Of a stretch of 7,276 bases of DNA, positions 1 to 4,586 are shown in pieces. The notes under the pieces were generated by a model. It saw only the letters and a program-made list of their open reading frames with translations. It searched no databases and had not been told where the DNA came from. A program made the position numbers and the translations under genes. The stretch comes from CAYLMG01 sp964568365 (GTDB lineage Bacteria; Planctomycetota; Phycisphaerae; Sedimentisphaerales; Anaerobacaceae). The stretch is taken from contig CAZMQF010000129.1 in NCBI GenBank assembly GCA_964568365.1, forward strand, positions 1-7,276, in the 5' to 3' direction. Position 1 is the first letter of the stretch. Each line of letters begins with the position of its first letter.

Positions 1-135
1 GGGGCGATTATCCTGAGGCAGTGCGGCACAAAGTTTTTCGCAGGCAAAAACGTGCGGACAGGCAGAGACTATACACTTTTCGCCACAGCAGAAGGAAGGG
101 TGCAGTTTCAGGGCAGAAAAGTACACGTAGTTTAA
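1..135 (+). CDS. rpmA: 50S ribosomal protein L27, C-terminal part (5' end outside window)
   Basis: The window opens in frame inside this gene; 44 codons are visible before TAA at 133-135. The translation begins GAIILRQCGTKFFAGKNV and continues with GRDYTLFA and GRVQFQ. It aligns with the conserved L27 core (E. coli GSIIVRQRGTKFHAG, GRDHTLFA, GKVKFE). L27 is a large-subunit protein whose N-terminal tail, not visible here, reaches the peptidyl transferase centre. The fragment starts near residue 34 of the E. coli protein and ends soon after the GRVQFQ strand with GRKVHVV, a shorter C-terminus than in E. coli. An intrinsic terminator follows 25 nt after the stop. The neighbouring obgE fits the common rplU-rpmA-obg order. 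Identity is secure; the upstream part is simply outside the window. Confidence 0.95.
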   Translation, partial: GAIILRQCGTKFFAGKNVRTGRDYTLFATAEGRVQFQGRKVHVV

Positions 136-159
136 GTTTAAGGTAATATTTCAAATATT

Positions 160-190
160 AAAAAGGATGGTTTAGGGCCATCCTTTTTTT
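160..190 (+). terminator. Rho-independent terminator after rpmA
   Basis: An 11-bp perfect stem pairs 160-170 (AAAAAGGATGG) with 178-188 (CCATCCTTTTT) around a 7-nt loop (TTTAGGG). The 3' arm runs into a T tract ending at 190. The GC part of the stem is six base pairs, GGATGG/CCATCC. It lies 25 nt after the rpmA stop and 43 nt before obgE, so it probably ends or attenuates the ribosomal-protein transcript. The A tract on the 5' side would give a similar, weaker signal on the other strand. Confidence 0.85.
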
Positions 191-193
191 ATA

Positions 194-215
194 ATTACGC
201 AATACGTATTACGCA
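194..215. repeat. ATTACGCA direct repeat around a palindromic core, before obgE
   Basis: ATTACGCA occurs at 194-201 and again at 208-215 (14-bp period). Between and overlapping them is the 10-bp palindrome AATACGTATT (201-210). This fills the space between the rpmA terminator and the obgE start, where no Shine-Dalgarno sequence is visible. It resembles degenerate ACGCAATACG-type intergenic filler I associate with some planctomycetes and uncultured lineages, but that is memory rather than a search. A binding-site role is possible and unsupported. Confidence 0.5.
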
Positions 216-232
216 CTACTCATAACGAAATT

Positions 233-1237
233 ATGTTTATAGACGAGGCGAAAATCTGGATTAAGGCGGGCGACGGCGGGAACGGCTGTTTGAGCTTTCG
301 GCGGGAAAAGTACGTTCCGAAAGGCGGGCCTGACGGCGGGGACGGTGGTAAAGGCGGCAGCGTCTATTTCGAGACAGCCGATAACCTCGATACGCTTCTG
401 GACTTTGCCGGCAAGCACCACTGGAAGGCAAAGAACGGCAAAGACGGTGAAGGCGGCAACAGACATGGAGCGGACGGTAAGGACCTTATAATAAAGGTGC
501 CTGCGGGCACGCTTATCTATGATGATGAGCTTAATCTTCTGCTTAAAGATATGGATAAGGTCGGGATGAAGGTTCGCGTGTGCATCGGGGGCAGGGGCGG
601 GAAAGGCAATAAGGCTTTTGCGACGTCAATCAACCAGGCACCGAGAACAACAACGCCGGGTAAAGAAGGTCAGCAAAGAAGTATCCGGCTGGAACTGAAA
701 CTATTAGCCGATGTCGGGCTGGTAGGCAAACCAAATGCAGGTAAAAGCACGCTCATCTCGCGCTGCTCTGCTGCAAGGCCTAAGATAGCCGCTTATCCAT
801 TTACGACTTTAGAGCCGGTATTAGGGATAGTAGAGCTGAGCGGTTTTCGCAGGTACGTTTTAGCTGATATTCCGGGTTTGATAGAGGGCTCGCACGCCGG
901 TGCAGGGCTTGGTTACGAATTTTTAAGGCATATAGAAAGGACTACGATAATTGCTCACATTCTTGATATAATGCCTGCGGACGGAACGGACGCGGTTGAA
1001 AATTACAAAGCGATACGTGGAGAGCTAAAGGCGTACAGCAAGGCACTTGCCCGAAAAAAAGAGGTTATTATCGCCAACAAAATCGACCTTGACCCGGACG
1101 GCAAAATCGTTGAAAAACTGAAGAAGAAACTAAAAAAGAAGGTGCATCCGATTTCAGCGGTAACGGGCAGAGGTGTAAAAGAGCTGGCTGAAGCCCTGTG
1201 GCAAAAGGTAAAAGAAACAAAAAAAACTGAAAGTTAA
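233..1237 (+). CDS. obgE: Obg/CgtA GTPase, 50S ribosome assembly factor, without OCT domain
   Basis: The 334-residue protein is a cytoplasmic P-loop GTPase that binds the maturing 50S subunit. The N-terminal glycine-rich Obg fold spans about residues 1-158 (starting MFIDEAKIWIKAGDGGNG, then GGPDGGDGGKGG). The G domain follows: G1 GKPNAGKST at 165-173, the TTLEP segment corresponding to G2, G3 DIPG at 212-215 followed by the Obg-typical LIEGSHAGAGLG, G4 NKID at 282-285 and G5 SAVTG at 308-312. The protein ends soon after the G domain, so it lacks the extra C-terminal OCT domain of some Firmicutes and the acidic tail of E. coli ObgE; such short forms are common. The ATG at 233 is chosen because the family N-terminus begins exactly there. 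No Shine-Dalgarno sequence precedes it. coaX starts 5 nt after the stop, implying an operon. Confidence 0.97.
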   Translation: MFIDEAKIWIKAGDGGNGCLSFRREKYVPKGGPDGGDGGKGGSVYFETADNLDTLLDFAGKHHWKAKNGKDGEGGNRHGADGKDLIIKVPAGTLIYDDELNLLLKDMDKVGMKVRVCIGGRGGKGNKAFATSINQAPRTTTPGKEGQQRSIRLELKLLADVGLVGKPNAGKSTLISRCSAARPKIAAYPFTTLEPVLGIVELSGFRRYVLADIPGLIEGSHAGAGLGYEFLRHIERTTIIAHILDIMPADGTDAVENYKAIRGELKAYSKALARKKEVIIANKIDLDPDGKIVEKLKKKLKKKVHPISAVTGRGVKELAEALWQKVKETKKTES

Positions 1238-1242
1238 TAACT

Positions 1243-2031
1243 ATGAACCTGATAGCGGTTGATATAGGCAATACGAATATTCGGCTGGGACTTTTTCTAA
1301 AGGGTGAGGAAAAGCAGATAAAAACGGTACCGGGCGTCTCAGAAGCTGTACTGAAAAGAGAGCTTAAGCGGATGTGGGAGAAAATTCCGATATCGAAAAG
1401 GTCAAAAGAAAAGAAGCGTAACGGGGTGATAATCGCCAGCAGCGTAAAACCGGCCTGGACGGAAACGATTCGTAAAATCGCAGAACAGCTCGGCGAAAAG
1501 ATACTTTTGATAGGAAAAGAGATTCCGTTCCCGATAGATTTATCAGTTGAGAAAACATATAAGGACAGAATAGGGACCGACAGAGTAATTACAGCGGCAG
1601 CGGCTTATGCGGTCGTCGAGGACGCCGTTGTTGTAGCAGATTTCGGCACAGCGGTGACAATAGATTTAGTCGACGAAAAAGGTGTCTTTGTAGGAGGCGT
1701 GATAGTTCCGGGTTTTGAGGCAAGTGCGCAGGCACTAAAGGATTTTACCGTTCAGCTTCCGAAAATCAAGGTCACCAAGCCGACAAGCGTATACGGCACA
1801 AATACCGAGCAGGCGATAAATTGCGGGCTGTATTATTCTGCGATCGCGACACTACAGGAGATTGTAAGACGATTCGCAGAGACTATCGGCAGATGGCCTC
1901 AAACGATTATAACAGGTGCGGCAGCAGAGCTGATAAAGGACGACTGCAAATTCATCGATAACTATGTCCCCAACCTTGTAATCAAGGGAATTGCACTTGC
2001 CTACAGAAAACATATCGAAAGCAAGATATAA
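1243..2031 (+). CDS. coaX: Type III pantothenate kinase (CoaX)
   Basis: The 262-residue protein phosphorylates pantothenate with ATP, the first step of CoA synthesis; type III enzymes belong to the acetate/sugar kinase-Hsc70-actin (ASKHA) fold. Visible motifs are DIGNTN at 7-12 (phosphate 1), GTDR at 111-114 whose Asp113 matches the catalytic aspartate of the family, ADFGTAVTID at 132-141 (phosphate 2), and GGVIVPG at 151-157. A later ITGAAAEL stands where many relatives have a TGG motif, a mild departure. Length is normal (about 240-270). The ATG lies 5 nt after the obgE stop without a Shine-Dalgarno sequence, so translation is probably coupled to obgE. Pairing with obgE suggests co-expression, not a shared reaction. 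Type II or type I kinases are excluded by the motifs. Confidence 0.95.
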   Translation: MNLIAVDIGNTNIRLGLFLKGEEKQIKTVPGVSEAVLKRELKRMWEKIPISKRSKEKKRNGVIIASSVKPAWTETIRKIAEQLGEKILLIGKEIPFPIDLSVEKTYKDRIGTDRVITAAAAYAVVEDAVVVADFGTAVTIDLVDEKGVFVGGVIVPGFEASAQALKDFTVQLPKIKVTKPTSVYGTNTEQAINCGLYYSAIATLQEIVRRFAETIGRWPQTIITGAAAELIKDDCKFIDNYVPNLVIKGIALAYRKHIESKI

Positions 2032-2040
2032 AAATCAAGA

Positions 2041-2068
2041 GGACAGAAGACGGAGGACGGAAGACAGA
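2041..2068. repeat. Tandem purine heptamers (RGACRGA x4) between coaX and the MnmE-like gene
   Basis: Four contiguous 7-bp units are visible: GGACAGA (2041-2047), AGACGGA (2048-2054), GGACGGA (2055-2061) and AGACAGA (2062-2068). Each fits RGACRGA, and only the C breaks the purine strand. The rest of the 78-nt spacer contains GAATG at 2077-2081 and 2091-2095 in similarly low-complexity sequence. No ORF, hairpin or Shine-Dalgarno sequence close to the next start is seen. It looks like degenerate intergenic filler; a function is not shown. Confidence 0.65.
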
Positions 2069-2109
2069 AAAACATCGAATGACAAATAAGGAATGTAAAG
2101 TCACGAGCC

Positions 2110-3306
2110 ATGAGTTACAAGGAAAAAGCGATTAATACTATTGCAGCGGTAATGACAGGTAAGGGGACGGGTGCGATATCAACGATACAGCTCTACGGCA
2201 GCAAGGCTGAAAGTATAATAGAAAAGATATTCAGGCCGACAGGTGGTAAAAAAGCGGAATTTAAGGCCAGCAGCATCGTCGTGGGGACAATATACGACGG
2301 AGACGAAATTATTGACCAGGTGACCATCGGCTGTGAAGGAGAGAAAAATTTTGCAATAAACTGCCACGGCAATCCGCTGATAGTAGCTGATATTTCAAGG
2401 CTACTGGGGAGGCATAAAGTAACAATTATAAGTGCCGAAAAGTTTCTGCAAACAATCTACAAGGAGCAGGGTTTAAGGTCAATTGAAATCGAGGCAAGGA
2501 TAGCGCAGGGGCGGGCAAAAACAATTGCTGGAACGAAGATAATCTTAAACAAAACCGCCGGCAGCCTGAGCGGAAAAGTTCAAGAATGGCTCGAAAAGAT
2601 TAAGACGGGGACAATCGAGCAGATACAGGCTGAGGGTGAGCAGATTTTAGAGAAAAGCCGGTCGGCGAAACTTCTTATTGATGGAGCGCAAATTGTTATA
2701 ACAGGGCCTGCGAACAGCGGCAAAAGCACATTACTGAATTATCTTGCAGGCAGGCAAAAATCCATTGTCACCGAGATTGCGGGAACAACCGTCGATTACG
2801 TTACGGCTGAATGCAGGATAGGCGAGCTTTTCTGCGAGCTGATTGACACAGCCGGTCTTGATAAAAGTGTTAAGACCAAAGGCGCAAAAACAATTGAAAA
2901 AGCAGCTCAGCAAAAAAGCCTTGAGATAATAAAAAAAGCCAATTTAGTTCTACTTGTACTCGACAGGAGCGCAGATTCAGGGCAGCTGGATGATAAAATT
3001 GTTGACAAGATTTCAGGCAAAAAGGTTTTAACCGTGCTGAACAAAGCCGATTTGCCGGCAAAACTTAATATATTTAAGCTGCCCAAGCAACTGCGTAACT
3101 GTATAACAATAAGTGCAAAAACCGGCGAGGGTGTTGAAAATCTCATCTTAAGAATATCACAAGTCCTGGGCGTTGCCGATTTTGATTTGCATATAGCGGT
3201 ATGCGTAACGAACAGACAGGAAAAGATAATCTCAAAAATAACCAGTGCAAAATCAAAACAAGAGACAATTAAGCTGATAACGGAGTTGTTAAACGGCCGG
3301 CTGTAG
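2110..3306 (+). CDS. mnmE: Short, divergent MnmE/TrmE-like GTPase lacking the FCIGK tail
   Basis: The 398-residue protein has MnmE architecture. An N-terminal domain (about 1-120; GKGTGAISTIQLYG matches the family GRGGVGIVRISG start) is followed by a helical stretch (about 120-190) and an inserted G domain: G1 GPANSGKST 199-207, G2 GTTVD 225-229, G3 DTAG 246-249, G4 NKAD 311-314, G5 SAKTG 335-339. A short helical end completes it. Canonical MnmE (about 450 residues, acting with MnmG to modify U34 of certain tRNAs) ends with FCIGK, whose Cys is needed for modification. Here the chain stops at ELLNGRL. The folate-binding signature PGEFTxRAFxNGK is also replaced by weakly similar sequence. GTPase activity is likely; tRNA modification is doubtful. 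It follows coaX by 78 nt on the same strand. No Shine-Dalgarno sequence is near the ATG; the closest AAGGA lies 17 nt upstream. Confidence 0.85.
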   Translation: MSYKEKAINTIAAVMTGKGTGAISTIQLYGSKAESIIEKIFRPTGGKKAEFKASSIVVGTIYDGDEIIDQVTIGCEGEKNFAINCHGNPLIVADISRLLGRHKVTIISAEKFLQTIYKEQGLRSIEIEARIAQGRAKTIAGTKIILNKTAGSLSGKVQEWLEKIKTGTIEQIQAEGEQILEKSRSAKLLIDGAQIVITGPANSGKSTLLNYLAGRQKSIVTEIAGTTVDYVTAECRIGELFCELIDTAGLDKSVKTKGAKTIEKAAQQKSLEIIKKANLVLLVLDRSADSGQLDDKIVDKISGKKVLTVLNKADLPAKLNIFKLPKQLRNCITISAKTGEGVENLILRISQVLGVADFDLHIAVCVTNRQEKIISKITSAKSKQETIKLITELLNGRL

Positions 3307-3400
3307 GCGGTCTTTATCTGTCAAAATGCGGCCAGAACATGACCAAAGCGTTAGAAGTTTCGGAATTTGTTCGAAATAGTGCCCTGCTATCGGAATTATG

Positions 3401-3425
3401 ATAAAAAAACAGTTTTTTTATTTTT
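3401..3425 (+). terminator. Possible weak AT-only hairpin with T run after the MnmE-like gene
   Basis: A perfect 9-bp inverted repeat, ATAAAAAAA (3401-3409) and TTTTTTTAT (3413-3421), surrounds a 3-nt loop CAG and runs into TTTT to 3425. An A/T-only stem is a poor terminator, so it may instead be an AT-rich upstream element of the antitoxin promoter that starts 13 bp later. The rest of the 179-nt gap 3307-3485 shows no gene; the only short ORF, 17 codons starting near 3333, has no recognisable similarity. Confidence 0.3.
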
Positions 3426-3437
3426 CAAAATTCGGTT

Positions 3438-3466
3438 TTGACATTAAGGCATTATAATGTTATAAT
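3438..3466 (+). promoter_or_regulatory. Consensus sigma-70 promoter of the toxin-antitoxin operon
   Basis: TTGACA at 3438-3443 and TATAAT at 3461-3466 are both perfect hexamers with a 17-bp spacer. Transcription would start near 3473, about 13 nt before the antitoxin ATG, leaving a very short leader containing the Shine-Dalgarno GAGGTG (3476-3481). A second TATAAT at 3453-3458 is only 9 bp from the -35 box and is part of the repeat described separately. A perfect promoter on such a small operon is typical of autorepressed toxin-antitoxin systems. Confidence 0.75.
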
Positions 3467-3476
3467 GTTAATAATG
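3450..3476. promoter_or_regulatory. Candidate antitoxin operator: palindrome CATTATAATG plus TTATAATG repeats
   Basis: CATTATAATG (3450-3459) is a perfect 10-bp palindrome between the -35 and -10 boxes. TTATAATG is repeated head to tail at 3452-3459 and 3460-3467, followed by the variant TTAATAATG (3468-3476). In addition ACATTA at 3441-3446 is inverted relative to TAATGT at 3455-3460 and 3463-3468. Ribbon-helix-helix antitoxins bind such short repeated half-sites, and occupancy here would block RNA polymerase. That this antitoxin binds it is inference. Confidence 0.55.
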
Positions 3477-3485
3477 AGGTGATGT

Positions 3486-3719
3486 ATGAAAACACATACA
3501 AAAAGAACGACAGTTTATATGGATTCTGATTTGCATCATGCGCTGCGCATAAAAGCAGCTCAAACAGAGCATTCTATGTCCGAGCTGGTTTCCGAAGCGA
3601 TAAGATTGTCATTAGCGGAAGATGCAGCCGACATAGCAGCATTTGACGAGCGTAAGAAAGAGCCAAGCCTTGCATTTGATGATGTCCTGAAGAGGCTCAA
3701 GGCAGATGGCAAAATATAA
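3486..3719 (+). CDS. Type II antitoxin, ribbon-helix-helix (CopG/ParD-like), partner of RelE-family toxin
   Basis: The 77-residue protein has an N-terminal ribbon-helix-helix DNA-binding domain: strand RTTVYMD at residues 7-13, helix 1 about 14-27 (DLHHALRIKAAQT) and helix 2 about 30-44 (SMSELVSEAIRLSLAE). The acidic, helical C-terminal part, about 45-77, is expected to wrap the toxin. The ATG follows a strong Shine-Dalgarno, GAGGTG at 3476-3481, unlike the housekeeping genes in this window. Its last 14 nt overlap the toxin start, so the two are translated together. The protein should neutralise the toxin and, with it, repress the promoter just upstream, which carries a palindrome. No symbol is given because relB, parD and stbD-type names are not distinguishable here. 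Confidence 0.88.
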   Translation: MKTHTKRTTVYMDSDLHHALRIKAAQTEHSMSELVSEAIRLSLAEDAADIAAFDERKKEPSLAFDDVLKRLKADGKI

Positions 3720-3966
3720 AATAACCATCAAAAAGTCTGCTGCAAAAGAGCTGGAAGATATTGGCAAAAAAGACCTTCGAAGAATAGTCAAACGAATCAA
3801 ATCACTTGCTCACAATCCGAGAGCTCAGGGCTGTGAGAAGCTGTCAGGTCAGAATCGTTTCCGCATTCGTCAGGGAGATTACAGAATAGTGTATTCTATT
3901 AAGGACAAAGATTTTATAGTTAATATAGTCAAAATCGGTCATAGGCGGGAAATCTATCGTTTATAA
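3706..3966 (+). CDS. relE: RelE/StbE-family toxin (probable mRNA interferase)
   Basis: The 86-residue protein has the compact RelE fold: first strand YKITIKKSAAKEL, two helices to about residue 35, NPRAQGCEKLSG, then RFRIRQGDYRIVYSI (51-65) and a terminal strand with GHRREIYRL (78-86). Basic residues likely to act in ribosome-dependent mRNA cleavage are Arg53, Arg60 and Arg80/81, with Tyr84 near the position of the E. coli RelE catalytic Tyr87. The reading frame looks intact and of normal length. Its ATG overlaps the antitoxin gene by 14 nt (start 3706, antitoxin stop 3717-3719), a layout that makes toxin translation depend on antitoxin translation. GAAGAGG at 3689-3695 may serve as ribosome binding site. 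A ParE-type gyrase poison is a less likely alternative within the same superfamily. Confidence 0.9.
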   Translation: MAKYKITIKKSAAKELEDIGKKDLRRIVKRIKSLAHNPRAQGCEKLSGQNRFRIRQGDYRIVYSIKDKDFIVNIVKIGHRREIYRL

Positions 3967-4022
3967 GCATTAAAATAGCAAATCAAAAAAACACTTTACA
4001 TTCCCACTGGCCAATATAATAT

Positions 4023-4292
4023 TTATATATAATTTTTCGTGCGAATAACTACAGCGGTTCGTCTCTCTGATACAAAATCCTGCGGATTTTCGGGTAAGAT
4101 TTTCAATTTGAGCTCTTTGCATATTTTTCCGATCGTCGAGAATTTATCCGAATCTATTCCCAGGGTTATATCGATATCCCGTGTCAATCTCGGCCTGCCA
4201 TATAAAAGAACTGCCTGTCCTCCGATAATCATATAAGGGATTTTATCTTTGTCTAAACTCCGGGCTATCTTTGTTATTAATTTTTCTATCAC
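4023..4292 (-). pseudogene. 3'-truncated nucleotidyltransferase (MNT/AbiEii-like)
   Basis: The reading frame, 89 residues from a GTG at 4292, carries the nucleotidyltransferase core: IPYMIIGGQAVLLYG followed by RPRLTRDIDI. This is the GG plus DxD metal-binding motif of DNA polymerase-beta-like (MNT, AbiEii-type) enzymes, which transfer nucleotides to partner proteins or tRNAs in several toxin-antitoxin systems. Relatives are usually about 150-190 residues and have a third aspartate in a later strand. Here similarity fades after PENPQDFV, the tail SERRTAVVIRTKNYI looks unrelated, and only 56 nt remain to the toxin stop, so roughly 80-100 C-terminal codons are gone. Without the third catalytic residue it is probably inactive. 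GTG is favoured because it overlaps the ancestral stop of the upstream small gene (GTGA). Confidence 0.75.
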
Positions 4293-4481
4293 GACGTTAA
4301 TCCATTTATCGCTTTAGCAATCCTCAAATCCTTCCCAGATATTGTCAGAATTGATAGCGCCTAAGGACACAGCTTCGTTGTAAAGCTGCTCATATATGGC
4401 CAGGGCCTCTTTGTAAGAGAGCTTCTCATCAGCCGCTAATTTAAAGTAGAACTTCTCTAATTTACGTTTGTTTCGTATCAT
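4289..4481 (-). pseudogene. Frameshifted small helical protein gene, partner of the nucleotidyltransferase
   Basis: From ATG at 4481 an ORF of 55 codons reads MIRNKRKLEKFYFKLAADE, then LSYKEALAIYEQLYNEAVSLGAINSDNIWEGFEDC in two parts, and stops at 4314-4316. In the shifted frame from 4324 the sequence continues RIAKAINGLTS and ends at TGA 4289-4291, overlapping the GTG start of the nucleotidyltransferase as GTGA. The shifted tail matches the ending I recall for 65-70-residue proteins that precede such nucleotidyltransferases (a pattern like DGLEVDLRIAKAINSL). This implies a lesion at about 4322-4328, equal to loss of 3n+2 nt or gain of 1 nt. The intact protein would be small, charged and mostly helical, of unknown function; it may be the partner in a toxin-antitoxin-like pair. 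The 55-residue product could still be made. Confidence 0.6.
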
Positions 4482-4545
4482 TATTTTGTTGTTTTATCTT
4501 ACCTGTTTTGTTAACCGGCGTAAAGAAATAAATAGAGAAAAGCTC

Positions 4546-4557
4546 TTAACTTGTTAA
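4546..4557. promoter_or_regulatory. Inverted repeat TTAAC-TT-GTTAA over the mutS -35 region
   Basis: TTAAC (4546-4550) and GTTAA (4553-4557) are perfect inverted arms with a 2-bp spacer, overlapping the candidate -35 hexamer TTGTTA (4551-4556). A further GTTAAC palindrome lies at 4510-4515. The spacing would suit a dimeric repressor, but short A/T-rich palindromes arise often by chance. Confidence 0.3.
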
Positions 4558-4578
4558 ATGAGCCAGTTTGAGTATAAT
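4551..4578 (+). promoter_or_regulatory. Promoter of mutS, likely giving a leaderless transcript
   Basis: TTGTTA (4551-4556), a 16-bp spacer and a perfect TATAAT (4573-4578) precede the mutS ATG at 4587. Only 8 nt separate the -10 box from the start codon, so transcription would begin at about 4585-4587, at or next to the A of ATG. No Shine-Dalgarno sequence is visible upstream of the ATG, which agrees with a leaderless mRNA. The -35 match is moderate (TTGTTA against TTGACA). Confidence 0.55.
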
Positions 4579-4586
4579 CTTCAGCT

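Noticed and set aside
190..195. TATAAT overlapping the T tract of the rpmA terminator as an obgE promoter.
   Set aside because: No acceptable -35 hexamer lies 16-18 bp upstream; the A/T-rich match is expected within a terminator tail.
209..466. Minus-strand frame of 85 codons overlapping the start of obgE.
   Set aside because: It is antisense to the conserved Obg fold and has no ribosome binding site or recognisable domain.
3307..3339. In-frame continuation past the MnmE-like stop encoding AVFICQNAART, including a cysteine, as a lost or read-through FCIGK tail.
   Set aside because: The residues do not match the RIFSSFCIGK-type ending, the Cys is flanked differently, and no read-through context is evident. 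A naturally short C-terminus is simpler.
3333..3386. Seventeen-codon ORF starting ATG CGG CCA downstream of the MnmE-like gene.
   Set aside because: It is too short, has no ribosome binding site and no recognisable similarity.
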